A DNA stretch of 64,000 bases, taken from NCBI RefSeq assembly GCF_041381155.1, contig NC_091144.1, positions 29,878,980 through 29,942,979 of the forward strand, written 5' to 3'. The notes below the pieces were generated by a model. The model was not told the origin of the DNA, did no database searches, and worked only from the letters and a program-made list of their open reading frames with translations. Position 1 is the stretch's first letter. The number at the start of each line of letters is the position of its first letter. Both the position numbers and the translations under genes were made by a program. Below, piece after piece: positions 25,743-35,379 of the stretch. The DNA is from Argopecten irradians. Taxonomy: Eukaryota > Mollusca > Bivalvia > Pectinida > Pectinidae.

Positions 25743-25745
25743 TCA

Positions 25746-26123
25746 TATCACAGTTTTTACTGACTGACCAACCACGGATGACTCGAATTCCTCATTATAT
25801 TAACCAGGTTAACTGCAGCTCGAAATTAAGAGGATTTACTATATATTTCATTGTATTAAACAAAACATGTTGTGAAATATTTAATATCAAATTATCAATG
25901 CTTGATTGGTAAGATCATGAATTACGCCATTTGTATCGAAAAAATTGTTAAACAAATCATAAATGATTAATAATTAGTATTATGCTTATTTTACGCAAAC
26001 CTTTTTATTCACTTACCCATATTCCCCTTCGATTATTTCACGTTCTCGTTACCATAGCAATTGCGCTTCATTGCTTTGTCTACTCACTACTCAACAACAA
26101 AACATATTATATTGTGATGGTCT
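25746..26123. other. No supported feature
   Basis: Short AT-rich spacer between the LINE and the foldback element. Nothing recognisable. Confidence 0.5.
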
Positions 26124-26129
26124 TTCTCG

Positions 26130-26713
26130 TACGGAAGCCGTCTGGCGCCACACCAAAAAATGTATTTATTGTGTTCCCTCACAATACTATTGTGAGGCCA
26201 CACAATATTATTGTGTTCCCTCACTATCTTATTGTGAGGCCACACAATAATTATTGTGAGGGAACACAATCTTATTGTGAGGCCACACAATGCCATTGTG
26301 AGGCCACACAATCTTATTGTGAGGGAACACAATCTTATTGTGAGGCCACACAATAATTATTGTGATGGAACACATTATAACTGTGAGGTTCCCTCACAAT
26401 AATATTGTGTTCCCTCACAGTAATCATTGTGTTCCCTCACAATAATTATTGTGTGGACTCACAATAAGATTATGTTCCCTCACAATAAGATTGTGTTCCC
26501 TCACAATAATATTGTGTGGCCTCACAATAAGATTGTGTTCCCACACAATAATATTGTGTGGCCTCACAATAAGATTGTGTGCCCTCACAATAAGTATTGT
26601 GTGGCCTCACAATAAGATTGTGTTCCCTCACAATAGTATTGTGTGGCCTTACAATATTATTGTGAGGGAACACAATAAATATATTTTTGGTGTGGCGCCA
26701 GACGGCTTCCGTA
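26130..26713. mobile_element. Foldback element made of tandem CACAAT...ATTGTG palindromes
   Basis: The ends are inverted repeats of about 52 bp: TACGGAAGCCGTCTGGCGCC...GTGTTCCCTCAC on the left, and the same inverted on the right with one substitution and one indel. TTCTCG lies directly outside both edges (26,124-26,129 and 26,714-26,719), a probable 6-bp target duplication. The inside is a chain of roughly two dozen 15-bp palindromes, CACAAT-NNN-ATTGTG, separated by TTCCCT or TGGCCT (or their complements). Spacer orientation mostly reads AGGGAA/AGGCCA in the left half and TTCCCT/TGGCCT in the right half, switching near 26,390, so the whole element can also fold as one long hairpin. It has no protein coding capacity. 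Confidence 0.8.
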
Positions 26714-26719
26714 TTCTCG

Positions 26720-27389
26720 ATTCAAAATAATCATTTTCATTTTAGCGTTAAGAAATTAACTTAGCGTATTTGATGTATAGTATATTAAATGCATCCATGA
26801 TTCAGTTTTAAGGTGTTATTTTGCAGCTCTAAATCAGTTACCATAGTAACCAGACGAAATAAGCATAAATTGGTATACATGTAATTTTCAAATTTGATTA
26901 TATTTACTCTACTTTTTATATAGCTTCATGTTTGAAGATACATCGTTAGGAGAAATGTAAAGTTTGTTCGTGAACGCGTTTTATGATTTTGTGATAAAAA
27001 TTTATCCCATTTGCACAATTTGATGCATGTGTAGGACATCAACTGCAATATAACAATCATATTAATGGATGTATTCGATATTTGAAATGCAACAATTTAA
27101 TCGCTATATAACAGAGTGGGGTAGACGGTGTTTTTACGACAATGTCGGCGATTCATGCCATTTTCCGATTTTTATTTCATAGAGGTATGAAGAAGACGAA
27201 TCGGCAATCAGAAAATCGGAGTTTGTAGATTACTTCCATTTTAATGAATTAAAATTTGAATCCATGACGGAAATACAGGTTTTTAATCTTCTTAATAACA
27301 GCAAGGTGACTTTGTTTACATTCACTTTTTGAGCTCGTGTCATCTGTATCAGCTGTTCATTGTACGCTTGGCCTGGTGTAAGCACTAGT
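26720..27389. other. No supported gene
   Basis: AT-rich sequence with no open frame or repeat terminus that I can support. Confidence 0.5.
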
Positions 27390-27598
27390 GTACGATGACA
27401 TATCTGCCGACATGGCGACATATTTGTGTTGATTGTCGTGGCAACTGCTCAGCACTTGCCAACACGTTTTGTCATTTTACTCGTTTGGCAACTTCTTTAC
27501 TAGTGTAACTGTTTTGTCATCCATATTGGCGAGTGTCTGGCTTTTGGGACAATTAATATTCCATACCGATATCAAGCCGAGTTTGACGCTGTACAGGT
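27390..27598 (+). repeat. Left arm of an imperfect inverted-repeat pair
   Basis: The arm holds GTACGATGACAT, TGTGTTGATTGTC, TTTTGTCATTTTACTCGTTT and CAAGCCGAGTTTGA. The same blocks appear in the same order on the minus strand of 28,345-28,608. The copies differ by several small indels. The pair could be the long ends of a decayed DNA transposon of about 1.2 kb, or two inverted copies of one repeat. Confidence 0.65.
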
Positions 27599-27816
27599 CA
27601 AGGGGTCGCGGTGGCCGAGTGGTTAAGATGTCCCGACATATTACCACAAGCCCTCCACCTCTGGGATGCGGGTTCGAATCCCATGTGGGGCAGTTGCCAG
27701 GTACTGACCGCTGACCGGTGGTTTTTCTCCGGGTACTCCGGCTTTCCTCCACCAACAAACCTGGCACGTCCTTATATGACCCTGGCTGTTAACAGGACGT
27801 AAAACAAAAACAAAAA
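27599..27816 (+). mobile_element. tRNA-headed SINE, MetaSINE-like
   Basis: The tRNA-like head has an A box (TGGCCGAGTGG, 27,612-27,622) and a B box (GGTTCGAATCC, 27,671-27,681), as needed for RNA polymerase III transcription. The central block GGTTTTTCTCCGGGTACTCC followed by GGCTTTCCTCCACC matches the kind of conserved centre described for MetaSINEs. The 3' end is GTAAAACAAAAACAAAAA. CTGTACAGGT flanks it on both sides (27,589-27,598 and 27,817-27,826), a clean 10-bp target duplication, so the insertion is probably complete and fairly young. It landed in the left arm of an older inverted repeat. Confidence 0.88.
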
Positions 27817-28319
27817 CTGTACAGGTGTGATGATTAAATGACCTTTGAAACCATAGTAATATTTTACGACACTTTTCTTGGTAGAATCATTGATTGGTGA
27901 CGAAGACTAAGGGTTTATACACTAAAGCAGTCTGTGGCTAATGTTGACGTTGGAATGAAAGTAAGCTTTTTGTGAAGTACCTCAATATAGGGTAAAGGAA
28001 AGTTTAATACTCCTGTTTATTCATCTTTACAAATATCGGGTATTATGTGGAAACTTGGGTTTTCCCTAGGTAGGGCCATATAATGAGAAATTTAGGTGAG
28101 CTGAATGCCTGCATTAAATTCGGCTGTGAATTTAGCTTCACTCCTAAACTGATAACCAGTCTCTAGAATATTGGGAGAAAAAAATCAATGAAAATTGGCT
28201 CGATTGTGTTGTCTCTACTACATGTCTGATTAAATTTCAAACTAGGGGCAGATAATCTTGTGAAGAGGACCTCTTATTAACAACTATGGGTATGTTATTT
28301 GTATATAACTGTAATCGCC
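27817..28319. other. Spacer between inverted arms
   Basis: Noncoding. A small imperfect hairpin (TTTAGGTGAGCT...AGCTTCACTCCTAAA) lies at about 28,090-28,150. No transposase remnant was recognised, so the enclosing inverted repeat has no visible coding partner. Confidence 0.45.
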
Positions 28320-28608
28320 TTTGTCTTAATGAAGTTTCGTTAAATATCGTTTTGGTTTCAAACTTGGCTCGCTATCACTGTGGAATGTTATGGTAATTGT
28401 CTCAAAAGCGAGACACTGTCCAATACGACTGATATAGGCCATGCGTAAGGATGGCAAAACAGTTGCTCTAGTAAAGCAGTTGCCAAACGAGTAAAATGAC
28501 AAAAAATGTTGCAAGTATTTTTTTTACTGAAGTAGTTGCGATGACAATCAACACAGATGTGTGTCCAACAGTTTAGCAAAGTAGTTGCCATATCGGCTTA
28601 TATGGGCC
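28320..28608 (-). repeat. Right arm of the inverted-repeat pair
   Basis: Read on the minus strand it repeats the blocks of 27,390-27,598 (GTACGATGG, TGTGTTGATTGTC, TTTTGTCATTTTACTCGTTT, GAGCCAAGTTTGA), with an extra insertion of about 25 bp before TGGACAGTGTCTCG. It has no SINE in the matching position, so the SINE arrived after the arms separated. Confidence 0.65.
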
Positions 28609-30386
28609 ATCGTACTGGTGAGGTCTTATCATAATAAAACTGCGTTACCTGGAAAATCAAGTGGCCGGACAAGTAACAACACATTTTACTACAGCACATA
28701 GGACTATACTAATAATCAACTGAACAAGGACATTCCATTATTATCAATACATACAAATATATAAAATATGGCGAGCAAAAATTAAAACTACGGGCGAGTT
28801 TCATAATATCTCATATGAAATTAAAACAACTTTAAGACACTTTTTATTTACAATAATTACAAAAACCTACTTTTAAAAGAATCGGACGTCAAAATATATT
28901 ACAATCTAGCGGAGGCCGCCATTTCGTCCTGCCGTCCTCGAAATTATGAAGTCACGTCTTTTTCCCTGACGACATTTTATTGACGACAGTTCCTGTCTTG
29001 ATGTTTTATATGTATGTTAGTTTATGTGATAGTAAATAAAGATCAGGTTTCTGTTGGGTATTTAATCATTTATCCGCCTACGACTGCAATTGAAAAAATA
29101 GATTGATACAGGGTACATTCCCGGAATGTATGACGTTGTACGCATTGCTTAGTTTCGTATTCCCTTTGATTGCAGCTGTTGCGAGTTATCTCCCTTAATG
29201 GAATAGAAAAGAAAAAAAAATACTGTTGTATTAAATAACTGTGAACAATTTTGATTTCGACAAGTACATTGATACCAGACAAGTACTTTATTTGTTAAAG
29301 CTAAAGAACCAGGTAACCTGGGGCCCTAAACATAACTATTATTGAGCCTTAAGTTAGGATTAACACGAATAGCGTTGGACCATAGCGTACTTACATTATC
29401 AACCCTGTGCAATACAAAAACAACAACAACAACAACAAAAAGATAAAATAAAAAGAGACAAATTTTTCTTTGGCAATGTTTTTATGTCAAACACATCTTG
29501 TTAAGTATATAAATTGGTACAACTTTATTTAATAATATGTGCAAAATATCGTAATGTTTATAAAATCTCTTATTGAATATAAAAGATATCGTCTATATTA
29601 TATCTGAAGGATGTATTCTTCTGAGGTTTCAGTGATCAAAAAAGTTATGAGATTTTCAAATATAGTTTATCAATATCTGTAGCAAGTTGCCAGATGCAAA
29701 TTTTGTCAAAAAATTACATTTCTATTTTCAGCCGATTTTTTTATACAGGAATTTTAAGAAATGGCCCATTTGGCGGCCATTTTGAAATTGTGTCTTTTTC
29801 CTCTTGAGTAGAGCCCCAGTTTAACCATTTTTTACTGAAATTGTCTTTACCTAAATCATCACTGCACCAGCATTTATAGCTGTATCGAGCTTAATTTTGC
29901 TGTTAATCTTTACTAGGTTCGTGGTTATTAAAATATTGAGTATTATTGTGTGAAGTGATACGCTTTTGTCACTTTATATTTACATTTAATGGTAATTTGA
30001 GCACTTTTATTTTTTACTCTAAAATACTGAAAAATAACACATATTCAATTGGGGCAAAAAAGTAAGCACACTGACCCCCCATTTTTCTGCCTAATTTAAA
30101 AAAGAACAACCCATTCCCTATTGATATGCAAAATATTAACAAAAGTTTAATATCACAATTGTTTCTATAAAGGGTTAAATTTGGCAAAAGCGGCTGAAAA
30201 TGGTCATTTTGTAGCTCAAAATTAAGGGGTAGGGGTATAATATGTTGTTATTCTGAGAAAAAATATCAGTCTTATTAATCAAAACTTGTATATTCTTAAA
30301 GAAGACTACAGGAAAATAAATTCTTCAAACTTCCATACATATCAAACATCTCATTAGGAAATTATGGCTTTAAACTCTTGTGTATA
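28609..30386. other. Noncoding DNA with two dispersed-repeat fragments
   Basis: A block at about 28,905-28,960 (GCGGAGGCCGCCATTT, GTCCTCGAAATTATGAAGTC) resembles 58,300-58,345. A block at 29,100-29,205 (GAATGTATGACGTTGTACGC, GTTGCGAGTTATCTCCCTTA) resembles 37,830-37,930. A (CAA)n microsatellite lies at about 29,411-29,437. No gene is supported; the 70-codon frame near 29,070-29,282 overlaps the repeat. Confidence 0.5.
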
Positions 30387-32078
30387 CACTGCCCTTCAAA
30401 AGTTCTGTTACAACTCTCTTAATTCTGCATAAAATTATTTTTGACAAAATGATTGGGGATAGAAATTTTTTGTCATTTGTTTTAAATGACGTAAAGAGGG
30501 ATAATGCTACTTTGGTGTTTTAACACAAATAATTTTCCTAATAATGTCCTAAAAAAGGCTTTTATTAATAATTCAATTATTTCAAATTTTAAACATACCA
30601 ATCAAATGCCTAAAAATAGTAAAAGAAACTCACATATGGACAGTATTTCCATGGAAATTTAATTTAAAATGACAAAATCAATCACTGCTCACCATGTGTC
30701 ATCATTTTTGTTATTCTTAAAGTATGATTTAATTATGAAAAAAATTCATGTAACAAAATGCAGCGATTATCTAGAGAAGACCGTTTCCAGTGTGTGTTTT
30801 TTACCATCGTAATGGTGTTCCGGCGGCACAAACTGCAACGATACTTGGAACTAGCAGGTAAGTGATCATTGTTTTCCTTGAAACTTTTGAGGATTTTGCA
30901 ATTCACAATTTGGTATGCAGTTTAAAGTTTGACCATTTCTCTTTTGTTACAGACAGAACGTGTACAGGGCTATTAAAATATTCCAGGATACGGGTAACTA
31001 CGAGATTCGGGAACGTTCTGGTCGGCCACGTATTTCTACGGATTGGGATGACAGATTGCTAGTCCGGGCCAGTCTAAGAAATCGTAAGCAGACCGTTCCT
31101 AAACTTCGAACTGGATGGATCCAAACTGGTGTTGTGGCATCCAATACAACAGTGAGGAGAAGATAACACAATGCAGGGTTGAAGAGTTGTTTTGCTGCCA
31201 AAAAAAACCACTCTTACCCATCGTCAGAAGAGGTTGGCATTTGCACAGAATCACGCAAATTGGACCTGGGTGGACTGGTCAACAGTTCTATGGACTGATG
31301 AGTCAAGATTCATTCTCTTCCAAACAGATGGCAGAACGTATGTGAGAAGAAGAGTGAATGAACAATTACATTACGAGTGTGTAGTGCCTACAGTTAAGTT
31401 TGGTGGGGGTGGTGTGACGGTTTGGGGCGCTATGTCTTTCCGAGGGACTGGATACTGGATATCTTACTCCTTTGAAAGGAAATCTCAATGGAATAAAGTA
31501 CATTGACATTTTAGAGAACAGTGCAATACCATCAGCACATCTGCTAGGCTACGGTAACTTAACTTTTTCTTCCAAGATGATGGTGCCCCATGCCACAGAG
31601 CCCGTATAGTAACTGAATGGAAGGATGAAAACAATATTCAGTCTTTGGAATGGCCCCCACAATCCCCTGACCTGAACCCAATTGAAAACCTGTGGAGAGA
31701 TCTTGGTATGGAAGTCCGCAAGCACAAGTGCGGAAACCTTGGGGAACTGGAAGCTGCATTGCAGCTAGCATGGGATGAGATACCTGCTAGAAGATGTAGA
31801 ACATTGATCAGAAGTATGCCTGACCGCATACAGGCAGTACTTAGAGCACGTGGAGGATATACCAAATATTAACAGAATAACAAGATTTTTTATTTTCAAA
31901 AAATATTCCAATTTCATTACAATACATGAACTCAGGGCCATTGCATTATCATGAAAAATTGTAAAAGTATTTGGACAATAAAATATTCACGTGATAACTA
32001 AATGAATATTGAAATTATTTTGTTTTTTAAATTTATTTATAAAAAATGCATGTGTAACAGAACTTTTGGAGGGCAGTG
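30387..32078 (+). mobile_element. Tc1-type DNA transposon, full length, broken
   Basis: The terminal inverted repeats are CACTGCCCTTCAAAAGTTC... at the left and its inverse, with one difference, at the right (...GAACTTTTGGAGGGCAGTG). TA flanks each end (30,385-30,386 and 32,079-32,080), the target duplication expected of the Tc1/mariner superfamily. The length of 1,692 bp is typical. It encodes one transposase (see 30,758-31,872) with several frame breaks, so it cannot move on its own, although both ends are intact and could be recognised in trans. Confidence 0.92.
30758..31872 (+). pseudogene. Tc1-family DD34E transposase, decayed, with an apparent intron
   Basis: It starts MQRLSREDRFQCV, and a one-base loss shifts the frame in a T run. 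The DNA-binding part continues YHRNGVPAAQTATILGTSR, then QNVYRAIKIFQDTGNYEIRE and the GRPR motif. Between TSR and QNV lies a 95-bp stretch, 30,858-30,952, with a consensus donor (CAG|GTAAGT) and a T-rich acceptor (TTTTGTTACAG). Removing it restores the protein. The catalytic residues are visible: D in WTDESRF (31,297), D in QDDGAPCH (31,579), and E in PIENLW (31,684), with exactly 34 residues between the last two. A frame disturbance lies between about 31,450 and 31,560 and another near 31,160. The C-terminus ends ...VLRARGGYTKY. It would cut and paste the element at TA sites. Confidence 0.88.
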
Positions 32079-32080
32079 TA

Positions 32081-32576
32081 TGGTCAAAACGGCAAAAATC
32101 CCCAAAAATCTAAGATTTTGTCAACTTGGTATCTTTGAGTGACAATAGCTAAAAAACAAGCACACCGAAATATGTTTTTTCTTCCATTTTCTTGTATGGT
32201 ATGAACTCCTATTTCCAAAAATCTATATGAGAAAAAAATCAATACAAGAATATTTTGACTTCTCAGAGGTGTACATCCTTAATATTTACAGTTTGCACTG
32301 ACATGGACTCAATAACCATGCGTTCTAGTATTATCATTATCAGTGTATAATGTTAGCACAACACGCGCGGCGATTCTATTGTTACGTGAATAGTCGATGA
32401 CGTAGCAACGTGGGGTCATGACCCCACTTTTGGCGGGAACATATGAATGACTCGATTCCAATCAGCTGGTCAACCGAATTCGTTGACGATGACGGGAGAG
32501 AGAAAATATGGGTATTTGAATAAAAAATATGCAACTGCAGCGGGAAAAATATTCATTTACTAGAAAACTGTAAATA
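32081..32576. other. No supported gene
   Basis: AT-rich flank of the transposon. No open frame or repeat end is supported. A T/A-rich stretch with CACGCGCGGCG at about 32,360 is the only locally CG-rich piece. Confidence 0.45.
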
Positions 32577-32721
32577 TAAGGAATAGATGTTTATTTTTTT
32601 GAGGTTATGAGGGTATAATGATAATGGAGCCCGTGTAAAGTTTATGTAACCTGGCTTCGCCGGGGTTATATAATTTACACGTACTCTCATAACCTCAACA
32701 AAATAAACATCTATTCCTTAA
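32577..32721. repeat. 145-bp palindromic foldback sequence
   Basis: AAGGAATAGATGTTTATTT...GAGGTTATGAG on the left is mirrored by CTCATAACCTC...AAATAAACATCTATTCCTT on the right. The centre is the short hairpin AACCTGGCTTCGCCGGGGTT. A 16-base segment near 32,615 is unpaired. It is noncoding and lies just beyond the stop codon side of the minus-strand B-box gene at 32,862, so it could fall in that gene's 3' UTR. It resembles a foldback MITE. Confidence 0.75.
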
Positions 32722-32861
32722 GTGTTGTCCTATCTTGAATGTATTTTAGATCCACCTTGTTCCGTTAACACATTTCAAATTGACTAGCCATATATCAACA
32801 ATGTTGTTTGAGTTTGGATATAAAGTCACCATTCAAGGTTTTCCGGATTATAGACCAAACT

Positions 32862-33692
32862 TTAATTCAATTGAGGATTTGATGGTGGAATGTAAATCGC
32901 ATTTCGTCTTGATCTCTTGTTTGATAAAACTTCAGTGTCAACCATTTGCATATGGTCTAGGAATCTGTCCTCTGTCAAATTACTTTCGGATGGAAGAATT
33001 TTAGTAAGACTATTCGCCCCATGGAAATTGCCGCTTGTTGAATCTTTCTGCACCTTTGGAGGCGCGTTAGCTGGTAATAGGTCATGAACTGATTTACGAG
33101 AACTCACACATTTTTTCCGCAACACAATGTCTGACGGATTGTTAGGAATGCCAGCATTGTTTTTAAACGCTTCATATTGTGCCTTGGTGTCGTTCCGAGC
33201 GTTCTGTTTGCATTCTCCCATCTTGGTATCAGGAGTACGATTTTCCCTTTCCAGTTTCGCAATATTTGCGGTTTCATCAAAAACCTGTACAGCGGTACCA
33301 GATTGCAACACATGTTTACATTCTTCAATTTGTTCTATGGCACTGTCGTACCTTTTCTGGAGTTCCTCCTTATACTTCAAAGACTCTCTGTTTTGTATTT
33401 GGAGACGGCTTCCAATTGATTTTATTTCGTTTCTAATTGTGACCAGTGTTTCTCTTTCTGTGTCGTTAATAAACTTCTGAATGCGTGATTTCCTTTGAGG
33501 CAATATATCTTCCAGTTCCATCTGTTTATGACCGTGGTGGATAGAAATGCTACATCTTATACAAATGAGTTCCTCGCAGCATGAACAGTATAGCACTACG
33601 TCTTTTTGTCTATGAAGAGGACATTTTGGATCTCCGTGTGGCCTGACAGCTATCTGGCCTATCCGGGTTGGTAGTTGGACGCTGGAAGTCAT
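32862..33692 (-). CDS. Short RING-less B-box protein (TRIM-like), 276 aa
   Basis: It is a single uninterrupted frame starting MTSSVQLPTR. A B-box type 2 zinc finger lies at residues 24-55, with ligands C24, H27, C36, C39, C44, C47 and the HHGH group at 52-55. A coiled coil follows to about residue 130, ending CKHVLQSGTAVQVFDE, a segment shared with the other B-box genes here. The coil is about 50 residues shorter than in the genes at 50,556 and 60,493. Instead of a beta-propeller, a 130-residue polar tail ends SRRNAIYIPPSNPQLN. A recognisable version of that tail (SSRRNPISI) occurs in the decayed copy at 44.0 kb, so the short form is probably ancestral to both rather than a fresh truncation. 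No RING is present, so ligase activity is unlikely; a cytoplasmic adaptor role is an inference from the family. Confidence 0.8.
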   Translation of the reverse strand: MTSSVQLPTRIGQIAVRPHGDPKCPLHRQKDVVLYCSCCEELICIRCSISIHHGHKQMELEDILPQRKSRIQKFINDTERETLVTIRNEIKSIGSRLQIQNRESLKYKEELQKRYDSAIEQIEECKHVLQSGTAVQVFDETANIAKLERENRTPDTKMGECKQNARNDTKAQYEAFKNNAGIPNNPSDIVLRKKCVSSRKSVHDLLPANAPPKVQKDSTSGNFHGANSLTKILPSESNLTEDRFLDHMQMVDTEVLSNKRSRRNAIYIPPSNPQLN

Positions 33693-34166
33693 TATATCAT
33701 TTCAATGTACTTCTGATATTCAACTGTGTACAATCTCCCTTCCTTCCGAACAGTAGTCACCCTACAACACAAACACATATAATTCGGTATGAAGCACGAG
33801 CTCCTGATATTGGACACATAAATTCACCTGCTTTTTAAACGTCTCCAGTTGCAGAGACTATATATTATACCGATACCTGACTGACATTATATCAATAAAT
33901 ACTATCTTGTTAAAGCCCCATTATGTTTTTGGGTGAAAAAATATCGTCATAAAGTACCAAACTTTGCTGAATACTAGAGCATATATCCTTATGAAAATAT
34001 CCGCTAATAAAAAATGCCCAACATTTCCATGTTTTTAAAAAGCAATAGAAAACCCCTCTTCAAAGAGGGGGAAATCCGTAGTTCCGCCCCAGAGCCAAAA
34101 CAATCTAGTACGCATGCGTAGGCACAAAAAAGTGGAATTTCCCTAACAAACTTCAACACATCGTGC
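33693..34166. promoter_or_regulatory. Upstream region of the short B-box gene
   Basis: The first 60 bp upstream (CAACTGTGTACAATCTCCCT...CGAACAGTAGTCA in plus orientation) are recognisable again at about 37,285-37,325 beside the decayed copy, so part of the 5' UTR or promoter was duplicated with the gene. No TATA box is certain. A GAAAACCCCTCTTCAAAGAGGGG hairpin lies at about 34,049-34,072. Confidence 0.35.
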
Positions 34167-34713
34167 ATGGCGAACGCACTGAAGACTCGCCAAATACGTG
34201 TCAGCGAACACACATGGGTCCGTTCTTCACCACGTGTACGTTCCTTCAAACAACGACAATTTAGCGATCAAAATGCATTGTTCGATCGCGATCGACTGCA
34301 CGTTACGATCCCACGCATTCCACGCGTGGACCTACAAATACATCTTGTACATGCATGTATTTACATGTATTTTCTATATAAAATTAGGCTAAAACTATTC
34401 AAAAAGTGTTTGTTCTTGAATGGAAAGCAAGCAATTAACAAAATTATAATTACAATGGTATTTGCTGATCTTATTATTTTGTAATAAAGATTTATAGATG
34501 CCTATAGTGTCTAATCTAGCTTTATTGAAATGTACATCGAAATCGAACAGTTTGTGTACATCGAAACCGAATACACGTACGTTTGTGTTACCTGATGAGG
34601 CCTCCCACGGGGTGACTCGCCAAACTCGTAAACAAATGAAAGTAAACACAAACACGCCATGACGTTACCTGCTATATAGATATTACACTTTGTTTCTTTT
34701 TATAATAATACAG

Positions 34714-35379
34714 CGATGTATACATACATACATACGAAGTCTGGAAAGCCTACATGTTCTACTCCATCGAAGACCGATCGCGAACACGAGACAACAGGGT
34801 CAACGACATTATCGGATATATCAATGACAAGTGATCATGATTATGAATTACTAACTGAGTACAATCCACATTGTAGCATAAGATCATTATTATGAACTTT
34901 GTAATTACTACATGCACAAATATATATACATAATATATGTTTATGCTACATGTAAAGATACATGTATATGAACCACAGGTGTTTGGATCTATAGACTTTT
35001 TTTTCTCTCTATATATATACATGTACAAATGTATATGTAATACTGTGTCAATATATAAAGAGAGAAAACTGTCTATAGAGCCAAACACCAGTGCATGAAC
35101 CACATATGTAGGCCAATGTGATGCATTTTTATCTTATAATTCATTGCATGCACGGGACAGGAAAAGGAATGCATGTACAAAATGTAGAATAGTTTGGTTT
35201 GATTGAATAGTACTAATTAAAAAAATGGAGTATAAAAACAGTCCGTTAATGATTTCTATACAGTTCATCAAGTGAAGAAGATCTGGTGGAGAAGTATACC
35301 AAAACAGCTAAAGAAAACCTGGATCAGTCCTTCATTAAAAGAAGAGAAAATGGGGCAAATATCCGTTTAGATAAGACTG
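34714..35379 (+). CDS. Possible exon pair of an unidentified gene
   Basis: I do not recognise the product. An exon at 34,714-34,858 follows a good acceptor (TTTCTTTTTATAATAATACAG) and encodes a polar stretch with KSGKPTCSTPSKTDREHE and SDISMTSDHDYELLT. A second exon at 35,264-35,379 follows TTTCTATACAG and encodes SSSEEDLVEKYTKTAKENL then DQSFIKRRENGANIRLDKT, ending at a possible donor GTAAAG. Joining them keeps phase and gives LLT-D-SSSEED. The first donor (GA|GTACAA) is weak, which lowers confidence. The putative 405-bp intron holds a small inverted repeat (34,978-35,094). An open CpG-rich stretch beginning with ATGG at 34,167 could be an upstream exon. Composition looks coding, but there is no homology support. 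Confidence 0.3.
34978..35094. repeat. Small inverted repeat flanked by a 10-bp direct repeat
   Basis: GGTGTTTGGATCTATAGAC...TTCTCTCTATATATA is mirrored by TATATAAAGAGAGAAAAC...CTATAGAGCCAAACACC. ATGAACCACA stands on both sides (34,968-34,977 and 35,095-35,104). The structure fits a MITE with a target duplication, although the right edge is not symmetrical with the left. Confidence 0.6.

Larger units (their letters stand above)
18804..25745 (-). mobile_element. L1/Tx1-like LINE, broken, with a nested insertion
   Basis: On the minus strand a zinc-knuckle ORF1 (right) is followed by an endonuclease/reverse-transcriptase ORF2 (left). A 1,395-bp repeat (23,415-24,809) is inserted between them, so the element itself is about 5.5 kb. 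The 5' end is probably truncated, because ORF1 begins inside its conserved part and a stop lies just upstream. The 3' end is uncertain; a short T run on the plus strand near 18,804 could be the tail. No target duplication was found. Many frameshifts and stops make it immobile. Confidence 0.8.

Noticed and set aside
26130-26713. CRISPR-like array
   Set aside because: The units are palindromes with two alternating fixed spacers, not unique spacers, and the setting is a eukaryotic transposable element.
26087-26730. Repetitive proteins with HNKIVFPHN units on both strands
   Set aside because: They are translations of the palindrome array; the sequence is explained by a foldback element.
27599-27690. 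A functional tRNA gene
   Set aside because: The tRNA-like head is followed by a SINE centre and an A-rich tail and has target duplications. It is a SINE head.
34167-34484. 105-codon frame starting MANALKTRQ
   Set aside because: It begins in a CpG-rich stretch with a fair start context but becomes AT-rich and motif-free after about 55 codons. It could be a first exon but is not supported alone.
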